Shown one piece after another: positions 9,613 through 17,090 of a stretch of 64,000 bases of DNA (position 1 is the first letter of the stretch; every line of letters starts with the position of its first letter). The position numbers and the translations under genes are program-made. This DNA is from Gemella sp. zg-570 (GTDB lineage Bacteria > Bacillota > Bacilli > Staphylococcales > Gemellaceae): the NCBI RefSeq assembly GCF_018866345.1, contig NZ_CP076443.1:1449501-1513500 (forward strand), given 5' to 3'. The notes beneath the pieces are model-generated. The model did not search any database and was not told the origin of the DNA. It worked only from the letters and a program-made list of their open reading frames with translations.

Positions 9613-9948
9613 CTATATCTTCTTAACAAATTCTGATTTTAATTTCATAGCTCCAAAACCATCAATTTTACAGTCTATATCGTGGTCGCCCTCCACTAAA
9701 CGAATGTTTTTTACTCGTGTTCCTTGTTTTAAAACTGATGAGGCTCCCTTTACTTTCAAATCTTTTATTACTGTTACTGTATCTCCGTTTTGCAAGATAT
9801 TTCCCTTAGAATCTCTATAAACTTTTTCTTCGTCTTCTTTTATATCATTTGCAGTCCATTCATAAGTACACATAGGACAGACAAATAAAGCCCCATCCTC
9901 ATAAGTATATTCTGATTTACATTCTGGACAATTTGGTAAAATTGTCAT
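9613..9948 (-). CDS. PhnA/YjdM-family zinc-ribbon protein
   Basis: This 111-residue protein begins with a zinc ribbon (NCPECKSEY and [10 protein letters not shown], two CxxC pairs within residues 8-30). The PhnA domain follows, with the conserved [14 protein letters not shown] segment and the ending [20 protein letters not shown]. The family was named after alkylphosphonate genes, but its role is not established. A strong AGGAGG precedes ATG 9948. It is transcribed alone, between the cysK remnant and a long upstream gap. Confidence 0.9.
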   Translation of the reverse strand: MTILPNCPECKSEYTYEDGALFVCPMCTYEWTANDIKEDEEKVYRDSKGNILQNGDTVTVIKDLKVKGASSVLKQGTRVKNIRLVEGDHDIDCKIDGFGAMKLKSEFVKKI

Positions 9949-10396
9949 AATAACCTCCTATTAATTTTATAAAATTATTTTAACATAAATATTTATATTT
10001 TAGCATATATAACATTTTTACTTGTTAAATTTTTTCTTTTCCTTTGAGCATATTTAAAGTTTTGCTGAAATAAATTAGTTATTAGTAAAAATATATAAAC
10101 AAAAACAAAAAAGACTTAAAATTATTTTAAATTTATGATTTTTGAATTTATACTTTTGAACAATTTTTTTACTTTATTAAAATACAAATTAAATTTACAT
10201 ATTTCTCTATTTATAAACTATTTTTTACCTTGCTAAAGTTTTTAAAAATCTCAAGATGTAATATCTTGTCTAAGAAATTTTAATTGCAAAAAATTATTTT
10301 ATTACAAATCCCTATTTACTAAATAATAGTAGCTTTCTTTATTTGCTTATTTTAAATATATGTGATAAGATAAGAAAAATTTAAAAGGAGGTAGCC
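9949..10396. other. Intergenic between divergent yjdM and HAD genes
   Basis: No gene is visible. The stretch holds a 55-bp sequence (10042-10096) that recurs inverted at 27199-27253. Otherwise it is AT-rich and unstructured. Confidence 0.6.
10042..10096 (-). repeat. Dispersed 55-bp repeat, copy A
   Basis: The reverse complement begins ATATATTTTTACTAATAACT and ends AATATGCTCAAAG. It matches 27199-27253 at all but about two positions. Copies lie in intergenic DNA about 17 kb apart in opposite orientation. Confidence 0.7.
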
Positions 10397-11128
10397 ATGG
10401 CAAAGAAAATAGCAGCTTTTTTTGATATAGATGGAACTCTTTATCGTGATTCCTTGATGACAGAACACTTTAAAAAATTAATTAAATATGAAATATTGGA
10501 CAATAAAATTTGGGTAAACGACATTCGCCACTTGTATCAGGCTTGGGACAATAGGGAAGATGACTACGACGGTTATTTGTTTGAACTATCTAATAAATAT
10601 GTTCAGGCAATAACTGGCCTTGAAAAAAGCACCTTAGATTTTGTTGCCGAGCAGGTGATAAAATTAAAGGCTGATAGGGTTTATAAGTATACAAGAAATA
10701 TTATTAAAAAACACAAAGAACAAGGGCATTTAGTATTTTTCATCTCGGGTAGTCCAGACTTTTTGGTCGAAAAAATGGGAGAAAAACACGAAGTTTTTTT
10801 AAGCGTTGGTAGCGGCTATATTATAAAAGACAATATCTTTACTGGTAAGGTAATTCCTATGTGGGATTCGCAGAGTAAAAATAATATGATTGATGAACTT
10901 ATAGCGACCTATGAAATAGACTTAGAAAATTCCTACGCTTATGGCGATACTAACGGAGATTATGAAATGCTTAGCCGGGTTGGAAATCCTGTGGCAATAA
11001 ATCCGAGTAGCGAACTCTTAACAAATATTAAAAATAATAAAAATCTTTCCCAAAAAATTGATATTATAATAGAAAGAAAAGATGTTATCTACTCACTAAA
11101 AGATACTGTCAAAACACTAGAAATATAA
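10397..11128 (+). CDS. HAD-IB family phosphatase (SerB/CicA-like)
   Basis: This 243-residue hydrolase has motif I FFDIDGTLYRDS, motif II FFISGSPDFLVEKM and motif IV AYGDTNGDYEML. The DxDGTL plus SGSP combination and the helical cap mark HAD subfamily IB, related to phosphoserine phosphatase and CicA-type lipid phosphatases. The substrate is unknown. AAGGAGGT precedes ATG 10397. It stands alone, divergent from yjdM. No terminator is obvious directly after the stop. Confidence 0.88.
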   Translation: MAKKIAAFFDIDGTLYRDSLMTEHFKKLIKYEILDNKIWVNDIRHLYQAWDNREDDYDGYLFELSNKYVQAITGLEKSTLDFVAEQVIKLKADRVYKYTRNIIKKHKEQGHLVFFISGSPDFLVEKMGEKHEVFLSVGSGYIIKDNIFTGKVIPMWDSQSKNNMIDELIATYEIDLENSYAYGDTNGDYEMLSRVGNPVAINPSSELLTNIKNNKNLSQKIDIIIERKDVIYSLKDTVKTLEI

Positions 11129-11588
11129 AATTTTTCTGCTTTCATTAAATTTTAATATCAAATATAAAATTATATTCAAATAAAAATAAAAATTATTTTT
11201 CTATTTTTTCAGTTAATATTCTGAAAAAGTTAGTTGAAAATTGAAATACTATCTGCTAGAAAAAATAATTAGAAATTATTCTAGCTTTAGTGAAATAGTA
11301 TTTAAAACTTTTAAAATATCGATTAGTTTAATTTATTGTTAATTAAATACTAGAAGAGAATAAATTAATTTACTTCTAGCTTGTAAAAGAAAATAAACAA
11401 AGTCTATAAGTAAAAATTCATACTAAAATCTTAATAAAAGATTTTAAATAAAATTTAATTGTGCTAAAAATAAACATAGAAAGTGTTTAATTATCAAAGT
11501 ATAGTTTATTTACCTACTAAATTGGTTTGCATCTAGTATCGCAATATTTTCTGCAATTTAGCACTAATAAATATAATCTTGCTAAAAT
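11129..11588. other. Intergenic, no gene seen
   Basis: About 460 bases of AT-rich sequence follow the HAD gene. No frame with a start and ribosome site is visible and I found no recognisable element in it. Confidence 0.55.
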
Positions 11589-11619
11589 AAAAAGATGACT
11601 TGTTAGTCATCTTTTTTGT
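11589..11619. terminator. Bidirectional terminator
   Basis: A perfect stem GATGACT/AGTCATC with a 4-base TTGT loop is flanked by an A-run and a T-run, so it can serve both the HAD gene (+) and the broken ABC gene (-). It resembles the GACGAC-type terminators of the secreted-protein cassettes. Confidence 0.8.
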
Positions 11620-11629
11620 TAAGAAAATT

Positions 11630-12350
11630 TTATATATTTTCCACTGTGTATAATTTTTTAAAGTGAGGTTTTTGATTAAGTAAATATTCAAAAGAACCAC
11701 ACTCTATTATTTTGCCATCTTTTAAAACTAATATTTCTAATATTTTCTTAGACTTTCTGCCATTATTTTATGAGTTATAGAGGTAAGGGTTAAGTTTTCA
11801 TACTCTAATAAGTAGTTCTCAATATTTAAAGCATTATTATTATCTAAACTAGGAAACATTTCATCCGCTAATATTGGCTGGCAAGCTCTTATAAGAAGCC
11901 TTGCTCTTGATATTCTTTGTTTTTACCCTAAAGAAAGATTACTTCCATTTTCTTTTATAAAATTTTCATTATCGATTTCGGCAATAAAATGATACAGTCC
12001 TAGTATTTTCATTAATTTAATTATTTCTTCTTTGGAATACTTATTATTATGTAGACTTATATTATTAAATATACTTTACTTAAAACAAAAACGTTTTGGT
12101 CTATGCAGGAAAATTTATTAATTAATTTCATATCATCTATTAAGTTTATATCTATCCCATTAATTTTTACACTATCATCATTAGAAATATTAATTCTTAA
12201 TAATAATTTTAAGAGCGTTGACTTGCCAGAACCTAACAAAGCAAGAAATGCGTATTTTTCCCTTTTTCAAAAGTATAACTGATATTATCTAAAATAATAT
12301 TATCCCATCGACCTAGTATAAACAACAACATATTTTCTTTTTCCCTGACA
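11630..12350 (-). pseudogene. ABC exporter ATPase domain, broken
   Basis: Minus-strand reading in three frames reconstructs a nucleotide-binding domain: NIILDNISYTFEKGK, a Walker A GSGKSTLLKLLLR, a Q-loop-like DQNVFVL, the signature NLSLG-stop-KQRISRARLL, a Walker B ILADEM and the H-loop ITHK. The glutamine after LSLG is TAA (11923-11925), a CAA-to-TAA type change. Several frameshifts and the loss of the membrane domain confirm decay. It looks like the C-terminal half of an exporter-type ABC protein. Confidence 0.88.
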
Positions 12351-12495
12351 TCTTTTTAAAAGAATGCTCTGTACTTGCAGAATGATTATATTCACATAAA
12401 GAATCTGACTAATTGTGGTGGTTGCCACTTGATGAACAAGCAGTTAAAAATATTGCTGACAATACTATCATCGAAAGAATTTTATGTAATTTCAT
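12351..12495 (-). pseudogene. Truncated lipoprotein fused to the ABC remnant
   Basis: ATG 12495, with ribosome site TAGGAGAT, opens MKLHKILSMIVLSAIFLTAC, a lipoprotein signal peptide with an LTAC lipobox. SSSGNHHN follows, then TAG at 12409-12411 (CAG-to-TAG type) and a His-containing remnant. The frame then runs into the ABC ATPase relic. A deletion has probably joined the two genes. The original lipoprotein cannot be identified; the His-rich start recalls metal-binding lipoproteins. Confidence 0.6.
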
Positions 12496-12762
12496 TTATC
12501 TTATCTCCTAAAATTTACTATATAATTACAATCTCTTACTTTCATTAAACATAATAAATTTCTCTTTTCAATAAACCCTTACCAAAGGAATTTAGATAAA
12601 TATAAATTTAAATTATAAAAATGTTTTTTCTAGTTGAAAGTTTTATTTGAAAAATATTTAACCAATCAAAAATTTAAAAACAAAAATATTATTTTTAAAA
12701 TAAAATTTAACTAGCAATAAATTATTTTTTAAAATTTCTTCATAAGAAAAGAATTTATTTAG

Positions 12763-12791
12763 AAAAAAGACGACTATTTGTCGTCTTTTTT
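12763..12791 (-). terminator. Cassette terminator (GACGAC type)
   Basis: The stem AAAAAAGACGAC/GTCGTCTTTTTT has a 5-base loop. The last codons and TAG stop of the lipoprotein gene lie inside this hairpin. Near-identical hairpins close the plus-strand cassettes at 43346 and 45468. Confidence 0.88.
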
Positions 12792-13829
12792 AATCATCAC
12801 ATTTGCTTTTTCTACATTAAATTTAGATAAATCATATATTTGTTCAGCAAAAGTTTCTTTGTTATATTTATATATTGTTTTTTCAAATAAAAAGTAAAAA
12901 TTATTTTTATCTTGAGCAAAATATGGACTGTTTCCATCTCCAGGTTTTTCATTTGGGAAGTTTATGATGGTTTTTTTGCCACTTCTTTTATTGTATATGG
13001 TGAAAACATGGCTGGGAACATATAAATTGTAATGTTCTATTATTAAATTTTTTTCATCTTGATGCATATATAAGGGGTAGTTATAGTCTAAAGTTATAAA
13101 TTCTTGCTTATTATTTTTTAAATTTAATTTTAGTATTTTATTACTACCTCTCGGCTCTCTACTTTCTGTTAAGCCGGCAGAATTTTGACTAAGATAGATA
13201 TAATTATCATCCATAACCATTCTCATATAAGCACCATTTTCATAATTCAAATCTATTTCTTCCTGCACTTCAAAATCCATATTTAGTTTTAATAATATAT
13301 TTTTATTTTGTTTCTCTACTACATTACCTATTAACAAGTAGATAATATCATCTTTTACTATGATGTCATTAGTAACATTGATACCACTTCTTTTTATTTC
13401 TTTTTTTCTCAATTCTTTAAAGGACATATCGTATTCATAAATGTTAAATCTATCCGTAAAAACATCTGTTGCATAGATTTTATCCTTGTAGTGAGTAAAT
13501 GTATAGGGTTCGCTACTATCATTTTTTAAGTTAATATCTAAAGTATCCTTATCTATATTTGCCAAAAGAGCATGCTTTCCTATAACTGTAGTTTTTATAA
13601 GCAGGTTTTTATCCAAATCTATATAATCATAATTTAAGAACCCATACTTACCAGACCTCTCTTTAGTGTCTACTAAATTTAATTCATTATTTTTTTCTTC
13701 AAATAGAAGTATTTTGTTTTTATCGACAATCCCTATATCATATTGATATTTTTTTTCATTATTTTTAAAATTGGAACATCCCGTTAGAATTAATACAAGT
13801 GTTATTATTAAATAAAATATTTTTTTCAT
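12774..13829 (-). CDS. Lipoprotein of unknown function, last gene of secreted-protein cassette
   Basis: This 351-residue protein has a clear lipoprotein signal peptide (MKKIFYLIITLVLILTGCSN, lipobox LTGC), so it is probably anchored outside the membrane. The rest has recurring short beta-rich units with Tyr and Asp (YIDLDKNLLIK, IYATDVFTDRFNIYEYD, IYLLIGN, YIYLSQNSAG, NFYFLFEKTIYKYNK), which suggests a beta-propeller, but I recognise no family. AGGAGG precedes ATG 13829. It lies 141 bases after the small membrane protein gene and ends inside the cassette terminator. A vestigial copy of its 5' end (14960-15030) follows the neighbouring cassette, so it belongs to the repeating unit. Confidence 0.75.
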   Translation of the reverse strand: MKKIFYLIITLVLILTGCSNFKNNEKKYQYDIGIVDKNKILLFEEKNNELNLVDTKERSGKYGFLNYDYIDLDKNLLIKTTVIGKHALLANIDKDTLDINLKNDSSEPYTFTHYKDKIYATDVFTDRFNIYEYDMSFKELRKKEIKRSGINVTNDIIVKDDIIYLLIGNVVEKQNKNILLKLNMDFEVQEEIDLNYENGAYMRMVMDDNYIYLSQNSAGLTESREPRGSNKILKLNLKNNKQEFITLDYNYPLYMHQDEKNLIIEHYNLYVPSHVFTIYNKRSGKKTIINFPNEKPGDGNSPYFAQDKNNFYFLFEKTIYKYNKETFAEQIYDLSKFNVEKANVMIKKDDK

Positions 13830-13970
13830 AAATCTAACCTCCTTTATGAATAATAAAATAATTATACAATACAGGTATAATAAAAATAATAATAATAATA
13901 TTAAAAAATATTGTATTCTCTACTGTCTACTTATTTTTAAATATTTTAGTAATTTTTTATTTTTTATTTT

Positions 13971-14147
13971 TTATTTTTTATTTTTTATAATTAAAAACCT
14001 ACCTATAAGCATAAATATAAGTAATACTGTCCAAGAAATAATTAACGTAATTATAGAAACTCCATATTTATTTTTTAATATTATTGAAGATATACTGGTA
14101 AGAATAAGAAACATTACTATATCATATTTATTTATTATTTTGTTCAC
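13971..14147 (-). CDS. Small two-helix membrane protein, putative immunity partner
   Basis: This 58-residue protein starts at a GTG that overlaps the TGA stop of the secreted-protein gene by 3 bases, so the two are translationally coupled. It reads VNKIINKYDIVMFLILTSI and has two hydrophobic stretches (about 11-23 and 31-54) ending in basic IIKNKK. No family is recognised. In the sister cassettes the same slot is filled by unrelated small membrane proteins. By analogy with bacteriocin operons, an immunity role is inferred. Its 3' end is an A/T tandem repeat (about 13950-13990). Confidence 0.6.
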   Translation of the reverse strand: MNKIINKYDIVMFLILTSISSIILKNKYGVSIITLIISWTVLLIFMLIGRFLIIKNKK

Positions 14148-14755
14148 ATCAAATAACCTCTAATCTTATTTTGTTTAAACTCATTATACTTGTGTGTATT
14201 TGATAATATATATATATCTATTCCTTTTCCTTGCCAATATGCCTGTTGAACTACTTTTTCTAAGTAATTATATCCCCCATAAGTAGCAGCTATTGAAATT
14301 GCTGAAAGTCCCCAACCTACACCAGGAATCAACCCAAATGCAATAGAAGATAAAGTTTCAGCTAGCTTTCCATAACGTAATCCTTTCTCGTACATATGTT
14401 TTACACCCCAGTAATTGATATACCCAATTTTAGTTTCTGGATAATATGCACTCCTTAAATAAGGATTTATTTTTATTTCTGGTTTTAGTATCATTTCAAT
14501 TAAATTATATTCTTCTTGAGATATTAAGTTTTTATTTAATCTTATCTGTGCATTATAAAGTTCTCTTTCTATGTCTATTTCAGAGAAGTTAATTTCTATT
14601 TCAAAAGAGTTATTTTCGTTATTAATTGTATTCTCATTAAAAGTCTTATCTTTAGCCTTAGCTACATTATCATAACCGCTAACTAAAGTAGAAATTGGGC
14701 TAACTAATAAACTAGCCGAAATTACGGCACTTGCTATTTTTATTTTTGTATTCAT
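14144..14755 (-). CDS. Secreted protein with shared cassette signal peptide, putative bacteriocin-like effector (203 aa)
   Basis: The Sec-type signal peptide KIKIASAVISASLLVSPIST and the VAKA cleavage site (about residue 34) are nearly identical to those of the gene at 15429. A charged middle (35-95) is followed by PYLRSAYYPE and then a Gly-rich hydrophobic domain (SSIAFGLIPGVGWGLSAISI, about 136-155). No family is recognised; the plan of signal, variable propeptide and hydrophobic C-domain recalls SdpC. The ribosome site AGTAGGAA is weaker than the GGAGGGAA of its sister copy. Its promoter and palindrome lie at 14793-14848. It overlaps the downstream small membrane gene. Confidence 0.7.
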   Translation of the reverse strand: MNTKIKIASAVISASLLVSPISTLVSGYDNVAKAKDKTFNENTINNENNSFEIEINFSEIDIERELYNAQIRLNKNLISQEEYNLIEMILKPEIKINPYLRSAYYPETKIGYINYWGVKHMYEKGLRYGKLAETLSSIAFGLIPGVGWGLSAISIAATYGGYNYLEKVVQQAYWQGKGIDIYILSNTHKYNEFKQNKIRGYLM

Positions 14756-14792
14756 AATATTTTCCTACTTTTATGAATATATTAATTGTTTT

Positions 14793-14848
14793 AAAGTATA
14801 TACTTTTATTCACACCCCAATTATAATAAATAGAAAAGAAAAAAACAA
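14793..14848 (-). promoter_or_regulatory. Cassette promoter with downstream palindrome
   Basis: The -35 is TTGTTT (14843-14848) and the -10 is TATAAT (14820-14825), with a 17-bp spacer. A perfect 14-bp palindrome AAAGTATATACTTT (14793-14806) falls just after the predicted transcription start and could be an operator. The same arrangement recurs at 16304-16359. Confidence 0.75.
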
Positions 14849-14851
14849 GAC

Positions 14852-14880
14852 TTGTATTTCTCCAAAATATTTGATATAAT
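14852..14880 (+). promoter_or_regulatory. Divergent plus-strand promoter
   Basis: TTGTAT (14852-14857), a 17-bp spacer and TATAAT (14875-14880) point away from the cassette. Its -35 nearly abuts the minus-strand -35, and an ACAAGACTTGT inverted repeat spans both. No gene lies downstream on the plus strand. Confidence 0.55.
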
Positions 14881-14959
14881 TAGTGAATTAGGGTTTTAAA
14901 AATTTTAGAGTTTTAATAAAATATTCATACAAAATTTAATATATGTACAATACTGTGAG

Positions 14960-15030
14960 TGAAGTAGTGTCTGCAATATTTTTTAATTATTCATCCCATT
15001 ATAATTAATTAAATAAGATATTTTTTTCAT
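14960..15030 (-). pseudogene. 5' remnant of cassette lipoprotein gene
   Basis: From ATG 15030, with the same AAGGAGATTAGATTT leader as the gene at 13829, the sequence matches the first codons of that lipoprotein (MKKI-YLI, then GGGATG) with a deletion and an early stop. It marks the end of the second cassette, where the third gene was lost. Confidence 0.7.
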
Positions 15031-15099
15031 AAATCTAATCTCCTTTATGAATAAACATAATTATAATTTTATAAAATATTAAGAAACTAGGTTTGTTTA

Positions 15100-15426
15100 T
15101 TAATATTTTCTATTTTGTTTATATGTAATTAATATTAGTGTTAATATAATTATTCCATTAATTAATAATATTATTAATAGAAATCTTTCAAATATTTTAT
15201 CACTAAAAATATATCCAATATTCATTAATTGATATACGTATGAAGTTATAAGAAATATAGTTGACATTACTATTACTAATAATATCAAAATTAATATTAT
15301 TTTATAAGTCTTTTCAATATTAGACTTTTCTTTATTTTTTTTGTACAAAAGATATGCTCCTATTAATGTTATAGTGGAAAATGAAGTAGTTACAGAGTTT
15401 AATAATAATGATATCTTATTTTCCAT
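15100..15426 (-). CDS. Small membrane protein, putative immunity partner (108 aa)
   Basis: From ATG 15426 (MENKISLLLNSVTT) it has three to four hydrophobic segments (about 8-28, 43-65, 82-104) with basic ends KKNKEK and KQNRKY. The start lies 2 bases after the stop of the secreted-protein gene; an in-frame ATG at 15438 would overlap it. The C-terminal half (KIILILILL...SYVYQLMNIGY...FLLIILLINGIIIL) resembles the remnant frame at 43158-43364. No known family is recognised. The immunity role is inferred from position. Confidence 0.6.
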   Translation of the reverse strand: MENKISLLLNSVTTSFSTITLIGAYLLYKKNKEKSNIEKTYKIILILILLVIVMSTIFLITSYVYQLMNIGYIFSDKIFERFLLIILLINGIIILTLILITYKQNRKY

Positions 15427-15428
15427 TT

Positions 15429-16265
15429 TTACACCCAATACCCATTTTCATCAAAATCATACCATGTCCCAGCTATATACAAACCTTGACCAGCAACAGC
15501 CCCATAGTCGCCTGGTAAATGATATAACCATTTACCATTATATTCTCGCCAACCAGAATATTGAATTAATTTTCCTCCATCTTCAAATTCATACCATTTA
15601 TCGTTTATTTTTAACCATGGACTATTTTCAAATCTGGGATTATACATTAATGAAGCGTAAACATCAGATCTTAAGAAAAAACTAAATTTTATATCATAGA
15701 AAAAATACCATCCATCATAATAATCATCCCAATGCCAACCGCTCTTGAAATTTCCATTTTCTTTATAAAACCACATAGTTTTATAATCTTTAGATATACT
15801 AATCCAACCATTTTGAACAGACTCTGCTCTTGAAACTTCATCTATATCAGGTTTATAATAAGTTTTATATATATCATTCGATATCCCTACGACAGTCGCT
15901 AATCCAGCAACTATTGTTATAACTACAAGTAATGGGAATGCTCTATCTTGAGGTAATTTTTCTATATCTTTTTTTGCTAAATTTAAATATTTTTCTTTTT
16001 CATCTTTACTTAAATGTTCTTTACCTTTTAAAATAACGCTATAAATTTTTTTATTATCCACTACATATTCTGTAATAAAATAGTCATTTTTATTAACAAC
16101 TACATATTGTTCATTTTTATTTAAATATAGCATTTTTCCTATATTTAAATTTGAATAATTATTAGCCTTAGCCACATTATCATAATGATTAATTAATACT
16201 GAAATGGGAGAAACTAATAAACTAGCCGAAATTACAGCACTTGCTATTTTTATTTTTTTATTCAT
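15429..16265 (-). CDS. Secreted protein with shared cassette signal peptide and Trp/Gly-rich wall-binding-like C-terminus (278 aa)
   Basis: The signal peptide KIKIASAVISASLLVSPISV with a VAKA cleavage site matches the neighbouring cassette. Residues 36-95 are charged, and a short hydrophobic stretch follows (LLVVITIVAGLATVVGIS, about 111-128). The C-terminal 130 residues have repeated Trp/Tyr/Gly units (SGWHWDDYYDGWYFF, NGKWLYHLPGDYG, AGTWYDFDENGYWV) like choline-binding or glucan-binding repeats. An LRSD motif occurs at the domain boundary. It has a strong GGAGGGAA ribosome site and the promoter at 16304-16359. It may be a surface-retained member of the family. Confidence 0.7.
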   Translation of the reverse strand: MNKKIKIASAVISASLLVSPISVLINHYDNVAKANNYSNLNIGKMLYLNKNEQYVVVNKNDYFITEYVVDNKKIYSVILKGKEHLSKDEKEKYLNLAKKDIEKLPQDRAFPLLVVITIVAGLATVVGISNDIYKTYYKPDIDEVSRAESVQNGWISISKDYKTMWFYKENGNFKSGWHWDDYYDGWYFFYDIKFSFFLRSDVYASLMYNPRFENSPWLKINDKWYEFEDGGKLIQYSGWREYNGKWLYHLPGDYGAVAGQGLYIAGTWYDFDENGYWV

Positions 16266-16303
16266 AATATTTCCCTCCTTTTATAAATATTATTAATTGT
16301 TTT

Positions 16304-16359
16304 AAAGTATATACTTTTATCTACATCCCGATTATAATAAATAAAAAAGAAAAAAACAA
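16304..16359 (-). promoter_or_regulatory. Cassette promoter with downstream palindrome, second copy
   Basis: TTGTTT (16354-16359), a 17-bp spacer and TATAAT (16331-16336) form the core promoter. The 14-bp palindrome AAAGTATATACTTT lies at 16304-16317. This duplicates the layout at 14793-14848 almost base for base. Confidence 0.75.
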
Positions 16360-16362
16360 GAC

Positions 16363-16509
16363 TTGTATTTCTTCAAAATATTTGATATAATAAATAAATT
16401 AGAGCTTTCAAAAATTTATAGTTTTAATAAAATAGCATAAAAAATTTAAAATAAATTATCCACACAAATTTCAAAATAAAAAACTAAGTAAAAAATTACT
16501 TAGCTTTTT
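16363..16509 (+). ncRNA. Candidate short transcript from divergent promoter
   Basis: TTGTAT (16363-16368), a 17-bp spacer and TATAAT (16386-16391) head an untranslated stretch of about 110 bases. It ends in the hairpin CTAAGTAA/TTACTTAG plus T-run at 16480-16509. No reading frame is visible. This is only a prediction; the hairpin may instead serve the minus-strand DUF1307 relic. Confidence 0.3.
16480..16509. terminator. Bidirectional terminator
   Basis: The 8-bp stem CTAAGTAA/TTACTTAG has a 4-base loop with an A-run before and a T-run after, usable on either strand. Confidence 0.7.
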
Positions 16510-16555
16510 TGTTTATCTATTTTTTCTCTAAATATCCTTCTTTTTATAATAATTC

Positions 16556-17020
16556 TTAACTCTTAGCTAAAATTATATTTTTAGTATTTCCGTCAATAAT
16601 TAGTCCTTGTATTGATTTAGCTACATCTATTTTTGCATAGTCTACTTCTAAATTTTCTATGATTACATCATCAAGATATTCTATTTTATGAGTTATTCCA
16701 GAAATTCCCTTATATTGTTCTGCTAGAGGATTTATTCTAGCTTACATATCTTATTTTAAAAGATCTGCTTGCTTATAATTAATTGTATTCCTAGCAGTTT
16801 GTTTTAGAAGCCTATATCCTTGATGAACATAAACTAATTCTGAAATTACTAATTCATCTTGCTTACTAAAGGTTTTTATTTGAAAATTATCTTCCTGCTT
16901 ATTACTTGTTGAAGTTGAATTATTTTCTTGTTTAGTGTCTGTTGAAGTTGAAGTAGAACTGCAACCTACAGGTGTAACTGATAATATAAGCGTAAATAAA
17001 ATTTATAATAATTTTTTCGT
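16556..17020 (-). pseudogene. DUF1307 (YehR-like) lipoprotein, broken
   Basis: Minus-strand translation gives a lipoprotein signal ending VTPVGCSS, a Ser/Thr-rich linker, then DELVISELVYVHQGYRLLKQ, AEQYKGISGITHKIEYLDD and VAKSIQGLIID, the DUF1307/YehR pattern. The start codon is ACG (17018-17020) where ATG is expected after GGAGAAAAGTA. TAA occurs at codon 6 and twice more (16751-16753 and 16742-16744), the last two fitting CAA-to-TAA. It is therefore dead. Confidence 0.82.
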
Positions 17021-17090
17021 TACTTTTCTCCTAATTTTTAAATTTAAATTCTATATTATACAATATTTTTTTAAAAAATAAAATCTGTTT

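Noticed and set aside
13846-14163. Plus-strand 105-codon Asn/Ile/Phe-rich frame
   Set aside because: It is low-complexity A/T sequence opposite the small membrane gene at 13971-14147, which has a coupled start; no domain is visible.
15341-15685. Plus-strand 114-codon frame
   Set aside because: It runs opposite the ends of two cassette genes and has neither a start context nor a recognisable product.
12763-16440. Prophage or insertion sequence as carrier of the cassettes
   Set aside because: No transposase, integrase, terminal repeats or phage structural genes are visible; duplication by homologous recombination explains the repeats.
17018-17020. ACG as a genuine non-standard start for the DUF1307 lipoprotein
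   Set aside because: The same frame has three further stop codons, so the gene is dead regardless of the start.
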